Below the pieces are notes generated by a model, which was given only the letters and a program-made list of their open reading frames with translations, did no database searches and was not told where the DNA came from. From assembly GCF_001680005.1 (NCBI RefSeq), contig NC_033563.1, forward strand, positions 248,001 to 312,000: a stretch of DNA of 64,000 nucleotides, written 5' to 3'. A program made the position numbers and the translations under genes. The stretch comes from Plasmodium coatneyi. Lineage: Eukaryota > Apicomplexa > Aconoidasida > Haemosporida > Plasmodiidae. Of the stretch, positions 1 through 12,116 are shown piece after piece; the first letter of the stretch is position 1; each line of letters opens with the position of its first letter.

Positions 1-968
1 AGGTATATTCTTTTTACGGAGTCTTCGCTTTCTTCCTCCGTTTCTTCTTCCCCATGTTCTCCTTCTCCTTTGTCTGCTTCTTCATTCTCATCGTCTAAAC
101 TTAGTCTTACATCAAATCTTGTCTCTAAACTCTGCTTCTTTCTAGGACATGTTATAAACCTTTTTAAATCTTCTTCGGTCATATCAAATATTCCCCCTGC
201 TTTATACTTCTGCCAGTCCTTCATTTTTGTCTCTTCGTTCGGTGAATCTTCCTCATGGGAAGGCCCCTCCTCCACATCAGCATCTGCACTCGCCCCCTCA
301 TAACCATTCTGATGACTACCATGATTGTTACTCGTGCCAGAGGAGATTTTTCTAAAAGGAGAAACGCCTCTTAAGAATTTCGCAGACCATCTTTTAAGGG
401 TGTCTTTTTTCGATTGGCTCCTTCTAGTGTTATCTCTCCGCCTCAGCAATACGGGTGAATCATCTTTTGGGGGCGACGAGGGGAGAATAACAGATGGGTC
501 TATATTCTTTATACTTCCCCTTAACAAAGGAGAGTCCGAATTATCGTCAGTTGGGCTTTCAGCTGATATGTTTACATTATTGTCTTCTTCATCTCTTGTA
601 GAAAATTGCCCCTCCCCCAATGGAGGAAGAGTAGTTTGTAACGTGGATCCTATTTTGTAGGGATTATCTGGGGGGTCCTCCGTTGAGGGGGAGCTTACAT
701 TGGATTTGCTCGTTGAGTTATCTTCCATTCCACTATCATCTATGTCAAAATCGGAGTCGCAAAGTTTGATGCTGTCATAGGTGTCGTCTTCTTCCAAATC
801 CTCATGGGAGCTGTCAAATGATTCACTGAAACTCGAGTTGCGCGTACTACTGCTTCTTCGTTTCCGCAGCCCTAAACGTAGGTTCGCTTCGGAAAATGAA
901 AAGAGGCATAGAACGATATGGCGGAGGATAAATAGGCACGCGAATGGACAAATGAGCGCCACCTCGCG
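1..968 (-). CDS. Ser/Asp/Glu-rich protein, possibly exported (partial, 3' end outside window)
   Basis: One minus-strand frame is open from position 968 to the left edge, so the 3' end lies outside the window. After a hydrophobic stretch (about 960-880; ICPFACLFILRHIVLCLFSF) that could be a signal or anchor comes a basic stretch (RLGLRKRRS). The rest is rich in Ser, Asp and Glu, with a final acidic block near the window edge. This layout resembles Plasmodium exported proteins such as the PHIST group, but I see no clear RxLxE/Q/D export motif and no domain I can name. The start is unresolved. The frame has a TAG at 971-969 directly before CGC, and the bases there (ATATAG) could be a splice acceptor. 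A possible first exon begins with ATG near 1073 and ends at a GT at 1028, but that would leave a 60-base intron, which is very short. Confidence 0.55.
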
Positions 969-1073
969 CTATATCCTCGTGTCTATAGGCGGCCTCGTCG
1001 TTCTGCTGTCAGTCCGTTATGGGATTACCGAATGGGTTAAGAAACTTTGATTTCTTTTTCGAGGGCCTATCAT

Positions 1074-3374
1074 CAGCAACTTCCGTGCCTGCAGGAAGGC
1101 CAAGCAAATTGTGTGTTCACACTCGTGTGGGTACATGATAGCGCTACGAGACGCGAATACATGTGTGCAACTACGAACGAATGTACCTCAAGTCTAAAGG
1201 TGCCCTCCCTTTGGTGCAGCACACTGCGGTACATTACACTGTACTGCCATTTTTTTTTTTTTTTTTTTCCACCACCAGTCACATAGGCACATTTCCACAT
1301 TACGCAAATTAATTAACATCACTTTTGTGGTGAAAAAAAAAAAAAATTAATTAAAAAAAAAAATTCACCATCAAAATGAACCTCAGATTCACTGTCAAAA
1401 ATTAGCGCAATTCTGCTTCCCCCACGCAGAGGGGCTCCATTTGACTCGTTTAGGAAGCCCCCGCAAGGCACATAACTGAGGGCGCGTATCCCTCACAGGT
1501 AGCAGCATTATCATGCATGTAAGTGTGCACCATTCGACGAGCACAGATTCGGTCTTAACCATTGGTACAGTATAGCCAGGAGAAAAGTATCATCCAGGGG
1601 AGAGAGGGCTTCATATTGAGGGGGGGTTTTCTCCCCCTAGGGTATTTTTCCTAGGGATGAAAATCCCGCCGTTCGTTCTTCTATTTAAGGATGGTAACTA
1701 TTAACTATGTATACATTAAAATGTGAAACACGCTTCGTTTCAGCATTCAGCACATTTCACTGCGCTTTTTTTCTTTTTCTTTTTCGCATGAAGTGTTGTC
1801 TATATGAGAAGATGTACAATCACACAGATGAACCCTTGGTCATTTACATGTTAGGGGAAAGTCGACACAAAATGGTGAGGAAAAAAAAAAAAAAAAAAGA
1901 ACTATATCCCCTTAGTGGTCTACAACCGGGGGTCACCTTTATGTAGCGTGCACTTCTTCCTCGCAGTTTGGTTACATTCATGGTGGCACGTGATAGGCAT
2001 GTTTGCAAAAATACATATGTACATGTTTCTTTTTTTTTTCCACTTAATTTTCTATATTTCGCTTTCCCTTTCTTCCAAAGGAAAGTTTCAATTTGGGTCC
2101 CTCAAGTGCGCCACCACCAAAAATGAAAGGCAAACAAATGACACCACCAAGTGTGCTCAGCGATGTGTCAATATTGGGGCAGGCAATTTACTACGTCTAT
2201 TGAGCCATTTTGCGCATTATGCTGCTCCGTTCTGCCAACACACATTGGACAGTCGTGTCACGTGGCACTTCATCGTAAGACACCTTGTGAAGCGCCTTTT
2301 TTTATTTTATTCTTTTTTCATACCATGGGACCTTTCCATTCACCTATCCTAACAACGAACAATAGTTTGACTCACCATAATGAACGCGTTATACCAAACA
2401 CCCTTTGGGGAAGGAGCCCAGAGTGCCATTCCTGCACATTTTTTTACCCCGTCTTGTATAATTCAGCACTCATCACAACTTATCCTAGTTGCACCAAAAT
2501 AATATGCACCCAGCTGGACTTGTTTCTGTTGATCTATCGAGGCGGCGTGTGGAAGTCCAAGGGGGGTGCAGCCCCCTACGTGGGCCCAGACGGAGGCAAA
2601 CTCAGCAAATCAGTAAGTAAGCAAAGTGACACTGCACTATTGGGCCGTTGGACCAGGTGGCACATCATTACAGTCACACGACAACAAGTGAATAAACTGA
2701 CCAGCCGTCCAATCTGCCCCTAAGGCAACCATAGCGTGTATCAGATTGCACAAACTCTCCTTTGCGGGCACAACCTTCCTGCGCACCGGAAATGGAAAGA
2801 CCAGAAAAATGCTCCCATTTTGCGAACAGTGCTTCTGCGCGATGATGAATATAGAAAAGGAACAGAACATTTTATACACAGATTATCTCTTCACAAAAAG
2901 TATACCCCTCACCTCACCCCCTAAGCATTTCCAACCTGACGTTTGATTTGGCTACCCCCTTCGCCCCGTTACATCTTACTTGTTGCGGATGTCACACATG
3001 CCGCTCCTCCGTACATCCACCAATTTGCCTGATAAAATTAGGCTCCTTTTAAAGCGCTTTCCGCAGCGGCCTACCCCGCTGCTTCGGAAGGAGTATGTAC
3101 TATACGGATTGACACCCCCTTTTGAGAATTTCCCATTCTCCTTTTCGACTCAAACCAGATGAGCAACCCGCGTCAAGTTTTTCCCAATGTGCGAATTTGT
3201 AATGTGCCATTATGACTCTCCCCCCACTATGAAGGATGCAAATGTAAAATGATAAGGCAGCACAGAAAGTAGTCAATTTTATTTTATTTTTCCTCCTGCT
3301 TTTAGTGTGCCCAACCGAGTTGGTGAGTTCTCCCTTCCCTTTCCTGCCTACTTATTTAAAACCAAGACACAGGG
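1074..3374. other. Intergenic region, no supported gene
   Basis: About 2.3 kb with long poly-T and poly-A runs (near 1250, 1335-1365, 1880, 2030). Open frames here (for example 2151-2723, plus) have Cys/His/Pro-rich, unbiased composition with no recognisable domain, and look like chance frames. It probably holds the 5' regions of the minus-strand gene to the left and the plus-strand gene to the right. Confidence 0.6.
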
Positions 3375-6300
3375 ATGGTAAAATTCGTATCCTTCCTGCT
3401 AGCGTGCAAGAAAAGGATAACATCTGTGAACATTTTAGAGGGAGCCTTATCATACTACGTGGTGAGCAGACTCAGTAACCTCTTCTTTTCCCAAGCGGGC
3501 ACAAATTATGAAGTGGAAATTTGCTCATGTGATGAGTTAAGTGTGAGCAATTTGTTTCACTCGAAGGTTATTCATTTCGGGGGGGTACATTCTGATGAGG
3601 ACCTGACGAAATTTCTCCGGACAGTTGTGCTGCAGGAAGGGCAAGAAAATTCGTCCGCCAATTTAGAGGAGGATACACCCCAGGAGGAACATCCCCATTT
3701 ATGCAAAAATAGCGGACGCACAAGTCAAAAGTGCAACCAGTGGAATGTCTTCATTTTGAAAATTTTATTTCTCCTGCATACGAATGGGAGGGGCAGGGAG
3801 AAGAAGTATTTTGGCGAACTCGCCTCGTATGTCATATCACTCTTCCATCGCGAAAATGGAGTTATCAAAAGGAAGGACAAACTGTTTTTCCTGTTTTTGT
3901 TTTTTCTCCTATTCACAAAGAGGGACCCATGGAAGGGCAGAAGACGCCACATAGGGGGGCGTTATTCCCAGTTCGCCACAAAGGCAGATAGAAGAAAAAA
4001 GAAAAAAAAAATCCCCAACGAATGCAAAGCTTTTTATGAGCAACTGAGGAGAAGACGATGTGACAGACTGAGACTCCGAGCTGCACACAAGTTTCTGCGC
4101 AGTGGTCTATGCCACGTACATCTCATCCAAGAGGATGCCAATGCACAGTTCCACGCAGGAGGGGAAAAAAAAAGAGTTTTAATTTTGTGCAAAAAGTCGC
4201 TCCGTTACCTCAGCCAGGTGTGTGCAAATTGGAAAAGTTGGAAAAATTGCGGGAGCGGTGCTAATGGGCAGAACAGGTTAGGTGAATTTACGGGGGAGAA
4301 AAAAAACCTCTCGGCCAAGGAAAAACACGAACGGTTAAGGAATGCACCCCTGTGGAAACTGCTGCATAGAATGAACCACAGAAAGGCGTGCAGTTGGGGA
4401 TCTGCTACGGGAAGGAGAAAGCGCGCCAAGTTGGGCACCCCAATGGAGGGATGCATGGAGGAAGGAAAGCCTAACGAAGATGGACAGAGGCACGTACATC
4501 TATACAATCTGCCCCCCGTCAAGACATAGCCTTCACCTTAACCTGCGTATGCATATGCCTGCTATGCAACACCAACTGCTACAACTATTACTACCGTCTG
4601 ATGAGTCTGCTTAGGCAGAGGAGGAGCTTCCACTTACATGAGCGGGTGAACCACTTCGTGAACGAGTTAGCCAAGGTGGACGCCAAGTGCCAGCATGTCT
4701 GGAACATGAAAAACGCCCTCCTGTACCTGTACGTGGAGATGTGCCTTAAGAGGGGTCACCGAGTTGTGAAAAAAAGGAACCGCAAAAAGGGTGGGCAAAG
4801 TTTAAGTCTAATGGGCCTTTCAACCGACCGTAAGGGGGTGCCCACACAGGGTCCACGAAACAAATCGTCCCCGAGTTGGACACAAGGAAAAAGCAGAGAA
4901 AACACGCATGCATCTTCAAAGGAGCAAATTTTAAAATACGTGAAGGAAGAATTCCAATTTTTCGACAAAATCTTGGAACTCAAGTCGTACAACTACATGG
5001 CCACGTCTCACATTTGTACGTTTAATCAGCTTATTCGTTTTCTGTGCGGGGGAAGGAAGAACAGTCTTTGTGAGAGCATCTCGATTAGCAAAACGATAAA
5101 GAAACGGTTTTACACAATTGTTAGGAAAAATGCCTACTACTACGCCATGCACAATTCGTTCCTTCTGGTCCATCTGCAGGATATGTATCTCTCCCTGGTG
5201 GAGTTGTTAAAGAGCAGCTACTCCATTGTCGTAAGGACAAACCTGTTCACGTATAGTTTCGACTTGGTCAGAGGGTATCAACTGTGCAGTGATGCGCCGT
5301 GGAACAGGGCAAAAGGGGGGGTGCACACAAGTAACAACCATCGTAGCGATGGTCAACACGACGGGGCAGAGGGACCCATACAGACAATGCTCAACCCGAT
5401 GGTGAAGGTCACCCACAGGGACGAACCTCACACGGGGTATTACCCCCAGAGAAGCCGTTTTTCCCACCATAAAAGTACATACCTGGAGTTTATCCTCTTT
5501 GAAAGGGGAGGAGGAAAAAATTATGAACAGATCAGAAAGATTACACCGAAAATATTGTACAAAAAATTGAAAAGGAAAATGAAAAAATATAAAGTTCTTT
5601 CCAGACAGATGATCCACCTGTTGGACAAATTATATAGCGAAAAAATCTACATACATTTTTATTCCAATGGGCTCAGGAACGTGCTGTACTGCCGGTGCAA
5701 CTGTAACGTCTTTTTCCTCGAGGTGGTCTGCAGTGTAATCCTACCGCTCCAACTGAAGCGGCACATTGGAGGGAAGAATGATTCACCAATTGGGAGAAGC
5801 GATGAATGGAAAGGAACACCCTCCGTGGAAAATCAACAAGCGGAAAAAAAAACACACATACAGGAAGAAACATCATGGCTGCTGCGCTCTCTAGACCATT
5901 TTTTAGCCAAAGAATTGAAATACCTCTTCCATGAGTACACTCGCTTCAGAGTAAAATATGGGGAGGAAAAAAAAAACAATCTCACCAAGCGGGTTAGCAG
6001 ACTGCTCAAACGGGGTGCACAGGTTCGTGAAACCTGGTATCACAGCCGCGCTACAACAAAAGGGGACATTAAAACGAAACGGAAAGGATGGATTGCAAAT
6101 GGGTTTCCCACTGTTGGTCACCACGGCGAGGATGACCCCCCTTCACACCCCAAAAAGGAAAAGATGCAACAAACGGGTGATGAAGCGACGTGTCCCCCCG
6201 TTTTGGTAAGCTATTATGGCATTTTTTTCAAGTGCATAATTTACACCATACATGAATACGCTTTGCAGATATGTGGGTTACTGCGCGGGAGATTCAGACA

Positions 6301-6748
6301 AGTCCCATCGTCATTTGTTGACCCAGAACATTTACAGCATCCCAAATGCCCCCACCATGTGCTTCCCCCATTTGAGGGAACCAAACAAAGCGGCGGATCA
6401 CTACCCCATGACAAACTCAACTGTAATGATAATTTACGAACCTTGAGAAAAATATACCTAGACATATTACGCTTTCTTAAAGCCACTAAAATGAAAGATT
6501 GGAAGAAAAGGGGCACACCGTTTAGCCACTTGGCCAACCGACAGTCCAAGACGACACCCAAAAGAGGTCCAAACAAAACGCCCTTTTTGAAGTTCCTTTT
6601 TTCCGCTAATTTCCGCCTCTTCTTGTGTGAGCACAGGTACGCGTTTTACCTGCTACGGGAGGTGTGTCGGGCCCTTCAGTTCGTCTTCCCGCGGGTGAAG
6701 CGTCGGGTTATGCGACGGGGTAGGCTTCTGTGGAAGGGGCCGGGCTGA
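3375..6748 (+). CDS. Conserved Plasmodium protein, unknown function (frame change near 4475-4527)
   Basis: Two long plus-strand frames seem to form one gene. The first runs from ATG 3375 (MVKFVSFLLACKKRITSVNI) to a TAG at 4527-4529. The second is open from 4475 and runs to a TGA ending at 6748. They overlap between 4475 and 4527, where a C6 run (4512-4517) sits. One extra base there would give a single frame of 1125 codons. A less convincing alternative is a 272-base intron (CAG|GTGTGT donor at 4218, acceptor after 4489), whose acceptor lacks a pyrimidine tract. The protein mixes hydrophobic helical segments with long basic, low-complexity linkers, as is common in Plasmodium. The second part has Cys/Tyr-rich segments and a basic C-terminus. 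I recognise no domain. Confidence refers to it being one real gene. Confidence 0.7.
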
Positions 6749-7183
6749 CGTAGTTCCCTACCCCGAGTGCACGCCCCACTTTAACCATTTTTTTTTTTTG
6801 TGAATTTTTTTGTAAACCCAAATAACGCCCTTATGTCCCTGTTGGGAAAAAATGTGCGTAAAATGTTCGGCTCCCGCAAAAATGCGGACAAAAAAAAAAA
6901 AAAAATATAAATAAAAAAATGGACACTGGCCCGCACGCGGGTTTGTCTTACATACAAACGAACACACGTACACCCATTCAGGCATTCGTATGTAGGTGGC
7001 TGCCCCCACCCGCAATCGTAAAAATGGGTACCATGCGGGGGGGCATTAACAAGGAAAACAAACAGCCATACTCACATGAGCATATCTACATGAGTACATA
7101 AACCAGATGGACATTTCTGCATACGTCTGTTGACATCCATGGGGTACCCCCCCCGGGGGGTCCTTCCTCAGGGCAACCTCCCT
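6749..7183. other. Convergent intergenic spacer
   Basis: Spacer between the 3' ends of two convergent genes, with poly-T (6789-6800), an A run near 6891-6920 and ACACACGTACACC-type simple sequence. I see no gene or RNA in it. Confidence 0.6.
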
Positions 7184-7726
7184 TCACTGCTCCGCGTTTC
7201 CCCCTCGTACCTGGTCCTTCCCCTCCTGACGGTAGGCAAATATTGCACAGGCACACTTGCGGTGTTTTACATAATCGGTGAGGATGTAGCGAACGCGCTC
7301 GTTGAGCAGGTCGTAGAGCTCCATGTACTGCAGCTGCAGCTGCTTCCTCACTTTGAATTCCTTCTCGATGAGCAGCTTGATTTTGCAGTTGCTATTTTGG
7401 ATCTGCTTCCTCACTTGTTCTAAGTTGTTGTGAATGTTTCCTACCTCACGCTCATACATCTGCTTGTCGCAAAAGTTCAGAACATACTTCAGGTTGCTTT
7501 GCTTAATCTGTTCCTCATTTTCCAACATGGCCACTTTTTCCTCCAACATGCTCCTTAGGGAGTGCTTCTCTGTTATTTCTATTCTTAGCGATTTCAATTC
7601 CTCTGTAATTTTGGCAATTTTTTCACGGTAGCTCTTCTCTTGCTCATCTTCGAAGTTGTTGTAGTCTACTTCGTCACTCAGGAACGTCAGGGGGAAGCTG
7701 TCAAACAGGATGTGCTCCTTGTTCAT
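7184..7726 (-). CDS. Small coiled-coil protein, conserved, unknown function
   Basis: A minus-strand frame of 180 codons starts at ATG 7726 (MNKEHILFDSFPLTFLSDEV). From about residue 30 to 150 the protein is a nearly continuous heptad-like, Lys/Glu/Leu-rich coiled coil, ending in a short Cys-containing basic tail (HRKCACAIFAYRQEGK). Base composition and amino-acid bias look coding, unlike the surrounding poly-T spacers. A CAG|GTACGA sequence near the end (around 7210) could act as a splice donor, so a further 3' exon cannot be ruled out. No signal peptide or membrane segment is visible. I cannot assign a function; kinetochore, basal-body or cytoskeletal roles would all fit a short coiled-coil protein and are guesses. 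Confidence 0.7.
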   Translation of the reverse strand: MNKEHILFDSFPLTFLSDEVDYNNFEDEQEKSYREKIAKITEELKSLRIEITEKHSLRSMLEEKVAMLENEEQIKQSNLKYVLNFCDKQMYEREVGNIHNNLEQVRKQIQNSNCKIKLLIEKEFKVRKQLQLQYMELYDLLNERVRYILTDYVKHRKCACAIFAYRQEGKDQVRGGNAEQ

Positions 7727-8158
7727 CCTGGCGGGAGCAGCTCAGCGTATGTGTGTGTGTGTGGGGGGGAAGTACCCCTGTTTCAGTGCCGTGGCGACGA
7801 TTTCCACTTCAATTCTGTACCTTCACCTCCTTTCTGTTTGGCCTTTTCTTCACTTCGTCCGTTGGCTCCAATCCTGTTGTGTTTACTTCGGCTGATCCTT
7901 CACTTTTTTTACTATCCCTTCTGATAATTGCGACAGGGTGGGTAAGTGACCATGCTACTCGTAAAAGTTATAAATATTCGTAGCCTCCCCCGGGCATACG
8001 CATTCTTATGAGTAAATGGAAAAATTGGGATGTGCCATGCTTATGTTAAGCCGTTTGACCCATCCTAGAGAAAAGGGTCTGTTCAATTTTTTTCCACTCC
8101 AATATGGTCATCAGTGATTTGCTAGCTTGGCATTAATTCATCCTTCCCATTTTACGGC

Positions 8159-8193
<35 letters not shown>

Positions 8194-8427
8194 CTTCATA
8201 ACGTCGGTCATGCCTTCCTGCGCGTCGCCCATTCTGCATGCATTGCCGCGAAAGTTTTCCCCAACGGAGTCCCCCCCCAAAAAAAAATGAACAATATAAA
8301 TCGTTGCCCTTTTTTTTTTCTTCCAATGGGAAAATAAACACAACAAAAAAAAAAAAAAAAAAAAGATCAATTACGAAGCGCGCATCCTATATCAATCCGC
8401 ACGGCATCCTTTCTCCCCCCCCATGTG
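7727..8427. other. Intergenic region with homopolymer runs
   Basis: Between two minus-strand genes. It contains a TG-rich stretch (7749-7770), poly-T (8161-8190) and poly-A (8345-8364). No gene is supported. Confidence 0.6.
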
Positions 8428-9729
8428 TTACTCTCGCAAAATGTTCTTCTCGCCAATGATGAAAATATCAAAATGGCTGACGCTTATGTTCAAGTCATGC
8501 TTCTTGCAGAAATCACGAATGACTTGGGAGACCTTCCGCTTGGTATCGTCCAGCATGTACTCCTAAGAGGGAAAAAAAGAAAAAAAAAAAAAAAATGAGA
8601 AAACATAAACTTGGGGCGAGAAACAACGGTGAGGTGATTATCCAGCCAAGCGTCCGCTTCGCCGATGCCCGCTTCGTTTGTTCACCTGCTCGAGCAGCAC
8701 CACGGAGTTGTAGAACTTGCGCATCTTCCCGTTGACCATGTTGTTCAGTATGTTCTCGGGTTTCTTCACCTCCCTCAGGGACTCCCTAATGATAGCCACC
8801 TCGCGCTGCACAACCTGTTCAGGCAAATCAGAGATGGACACACTAACTGGCTTAGCAGACAAAATATGTAGAGCCATATCATTTGCAATTTCGGCAATAC
8901 ATTCTTTTTTACTTTTTAATTTTTCCGCCAACTGTTCGACTGTTAAAGCGAGCAGAACTCCCGACGTCCCAATATTTTCCTCCACCTGGTTGTGAATGTA
9001 GTAATGCAAAAACTGGTTCTCATTTTTTCGCTCATATTTGGCAAACCGTCCTATACGTATGTCCTCTCGAAATATGTTCCTCAAGTAGTTTATCTGCTCG
9101 CCCACCGTGGTGGTTGAATCGCCGTCGTTATCGTCATAGGGAAGGCTTAGCAGCTCCGTCGCCCCCGCTGAGGACACGCCCTCGGAGGTAAGGACACTAC
9201 TATTGTTCTCGTCATGCGTTTCATTATGCGCATCCCCTACCGCGGACTGGGATTTCCCCTCCAGGGCAACACACAGAAGAGTCCGCACAAAGCGAACGAA
9301 CTTCTCATTTCGGGCCACAAAATCTGAGTCACTTAAAACTTCCAACATGAGGGCTCTGTCCACCCCCATTTGGGAACCAACCAGCCCCTCCGTTTTAACC
9401 TTCACACTGGTAGACACAAATGAAGCGTTTTTCGCATTCCTCCGGACCAACTCAATTGCTTTCTCTACATCCCCTTTGCATTCCTTCAGTGCGTCGTTAC
9501 ATGTCTGTATGCTCGCATTGGTTACTTCCCGGACGTACTTCAAATTCTGTAGGTGTTCACTTGGTGGGTTTGCACATAGGTTTGGCCTAAAATCCCATTT
9601 TCTTTTCCACACAAATTTGTTGAAGGTATTTACCAGTTGGAAGGTTTGGCTACTTCTGTAGCATCGTTGTTGGGGCAAGAGAGGGGAACATATCAGGAGG
9701 ATGAATTTGATCAGGATGTGTAATTTCAT
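8428..9729 (-). CDS. Elongation factor Ts, organelle-targeted (probably apicoplast)
   Basis: Exons are 9729-8686 and 8562-8428; the intron has CAG|GTGAAC at 8685 and an acceptor TTAG ending at 8563, phase 0, giving 392 residues. EF-Ts recycles EF-Tu by exchanging its GDP for GTP during organelle translation. The N-terminus (MKLHILIKFILLICSPLLPQ) is signal-like and is followed by a basic, Ser/Asn/Lys-rich leader, as in bipartite apicoplast transit peptides. The mature part starts with the UBA-like module (LKYVREVTNASIQTCNDALK, then GDVEKAIELVRR). Next comes the EF-Tu-contacting motif SDSDFVARNEKFV, close to the bacterial TDFVARN motif. A core domain follows with a Plasmodium insertion rich in Asp/Ser/Thr, then DMALHILSAKP and the C-terminal module in exon 2 (VSQVIRDFCKKHDLNISVSH). 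The last exon is short and would be missed by single-frame annotation. Mitochondrial targeting is the alternative location. Confidence 0.93.
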
Positions 9730-10340
9730 TTCATACAGCTGGTCGGCACGGAACGGATTGCTTTTTTTTTTTTTTTAACCAACCTGGTAAAGATAATACG
9801 CGTACATATTTGCGTAATATTTTTTTCTTTTTTTTTTTTTTTTTTCTCGCACCCTGCGCGGTTTGAAAATATTCGAACAGTACATCAGGTGACACCGTTT
9901 GGAACATGCTTGAAAAGGGCACCACGCATATATTTGTGTAAATAACAATGCAATTGCTTTATGTACAGCAGGGAGGGAAGGAAGCAATGACAGGGCATTA
10001 CATCGGAAATTTATTTAACTCCCCGCTAAGGAAAATACGAACAAATTGATACTAGTACTCCCACAAACGTATGGTGTGCTTAAATTTTTAATTCTTATTA
10101 AAAAAGGTTTATTGGTCATCCGAAGGGATTAATTTTTTCGAGCAATGTGAGCACGCTGGTGTATATAAGGACCTGCCTTATTCCTTTTTTTTTTTTTATT
10201 TTTAGAATGCTGCTTGTCCATTTTGTCATTCGTCCCTTCGCGCATTCGTCCATTCGCTATCCATTCGTACATTCGTCTATTATTCCGTTTGTAATTTTTT
10301 TTTTTTTTTTTTTTCCAAACATTTGCTTCCAATTCCCCAG
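9730..10340. other. AT-rich spacer between conserved genes and the KIR island
   Basis: Poly-T tracts (9762-9776, 9823-9846, 10183-10196, 10297-10314) and a short run of imperfect CATTCGTCC-like repeats (10225-10285). No gene is supported. It marks the left edge of the subtelomere-like KIR island. Confidence 0.6.
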
Positions 10341-11252
10341 GTTTAGGGTTTCAGGGTTTAGGGTTCAGGGTTTAGGGTTTAGGGTTCAGGGTTTAGGGTT
10401 TAGTGTTAAGGGTTTAGGGTTTAGTGTTTAGGGTTTAGTGTTTAGGGTTTGGGGTTCAGGGTTTAGGGTTTAGGGTTTAGTGTTTAGGGTTTAGTGTTTA
10501 GGGTTTAGGGTTCAGGTTTTAGAGCTTTAGGGTTCTGGTTTTAGTGCTTTAGGGTTCAGGTTTTAGGGCTTCAGCGTTGAGTTTTTAGGGCTTCAGGGTT
10601 CAGTTTTTAGGGCTTCAGGGTTCAGTTTTTAGGGCTTCAGGGTTCAAGTTTTAGAGCTTTAGGGTTCTGGTTTTAGAGCTTTAGGGTTCAGGTTTTAGGG
10701 CTTCAGGGTTCAGTTTTTAGGGCTTCAGGGTTCAGTTTTTAGGGCTTTAGGGTTCAGTTTTTAGGGCTTTAGGGTTCAGGTTTTAGGGTTTTAGGTTTTA
10801 GGGTTTTAGGTGTCCGTTTTTAGGGTTTTATGGTTTAAGGTTTAGGGTTTAGGTTTAAGATTTACGGCTGAAGGTTCAGGTTTAAGGTTCATGATTTTGT
10901 GTTTAGGTTTTGGGGTCTGGGGTTCAGGGTTTAGCGTTTAGGGTTGAGGGTTTAGGGTTTAAGATTCAGGCTTTAGGGTTTGGGGTTTAAGGTTCAGGGG
11001 TTTAGGTTTAAGGGTTTAGGGTTTCCAGTTTTTACTGTTGATAAGTTCGTATTTGAATGTTTAGACATAAGGGGTTTTCCGTTTATATTTTAGGTCTTAG
11101 GGCTTAGGATTCTCGTTCGTTAGGAATCTATTTAGTAGGCAGCTTCTGTAGAAGAAATGACTCAAAACCTTGAAAATTAAACGCTAAACCCTGAACCCTA
11201 TACCCTAAACACTGAACTCTGAAGCAGGAACCCTGAAATCCTGAACCCTGAA
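10341..11252. repeat. Interstitial telomere-like array 1, head-to-head
   Basis: GGGTTTA and GGGTTCA heptads and degenerate versions run from about 10341 to 11030 on the plus strand. After a gap of about 150 bases they are followed by reverse-oriented CCCTAAA/CCCTGAA units (about 11180-11252). Within the forward part a 20-21 base higher-order unit (TTTTAGGGCTTCAGGGTTCA) recurs between about 10560 and 10790. GGGTT(T/C)A is the P. knowlesi telomere repeat, known to occur inside its chromosomes next to variant-antigen genes. Confidence 0.92.
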
Positions 11253-12116
11253 AAAGAGGAGAAGATGTATTAATATGTAGAATGCGTAATAGAAATTAAA
11301 GAAGGTAAAGGAGAAACTCTGCGAATATGGTATATCCTTTCTATATGAATGTGTAGCAGTGTGCTCATCCGAGAAAGAAGGAACAGGAAGGTCATTGCTG
11401 TTACTTAGTAATTGTGAAGTGAAAAGGAGGTGTACTACAGGGAATACTACTACAGGAACTCGTAGCGTCCTCATTTTTGAGTGTAATAAATTCAACTCTT
11501 AGTACGTTATATACTGTTCATGTAATCTATGAGCACACATTCCTTCCTACATATTAATGACTACACAAATCTAAGATCAAGTAATACTATGTATATGAAC
11601 TACACTGTATATGTTCTAACAATTTTTTAATGAAACCCCAAGGGAGCAATAAAAGGTTAATGAATAACCAAGGCTTAAATTTTCCCTTAAGGAAATTGCC
11701 CGCCCCCCCCATGTATGTAAACCCTGAAGGGCGTGTAAATAATAATACGGCAGTGAGGGTATATTTTTATAATTGAGTACTATAATACACAAATGAGGAA
11801 TATATAGGGGAAATTCATATTCTTTGCCTTTTCTCTATTCTGTTATTCTATTTAGTTCATCGCCATTCTGGTCTGTATCATACATATGATGATTCAGTGC
11901 ATACCTTTATATATAGTGTGTTATCTTTATTCAAGAAATTAGAAGGAATGTGTATACTAATTGGAAGGAAGAACATGAGAAATGGTGATATTCGCTTGTG
12001 ATCACTAATAGTGTGGGCAAATTTTTTTCATACTTCTTTTATTATAAGCTTGCGAATGTAATAAGGGAATTTTTAAGCACAAATTTATTATATACATAAT
12101 AATATACACATAAACA
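11253..12116. promoter_or_regulatory. 5' flank of KIR1
   Basis: About 860 bases of AT-rich sequence between telomere-like array 1 and the KIR1 start. It includes a short poly-C (11702-11710). It ends in the block ACACATAAACAATG, which also precedes the start codons of KIR2 and KIR4, so it is probably a shared leader. No separate gene is seen. Confidence 0.5.

Noticed and set aside
2151..2723. 190-codon plus-strand frame
   Set aside because: Cys/His/Pro-rich with no domain, no coding bias and overlapping frames on both strands; probably chance.
10341..11252. CRISPR-like or true terminal telomere array
   Set aside because: Degenerate heptads without spacers, flanked by unique sequence and genes on both sides, so it is an internal telomere-like repeat.
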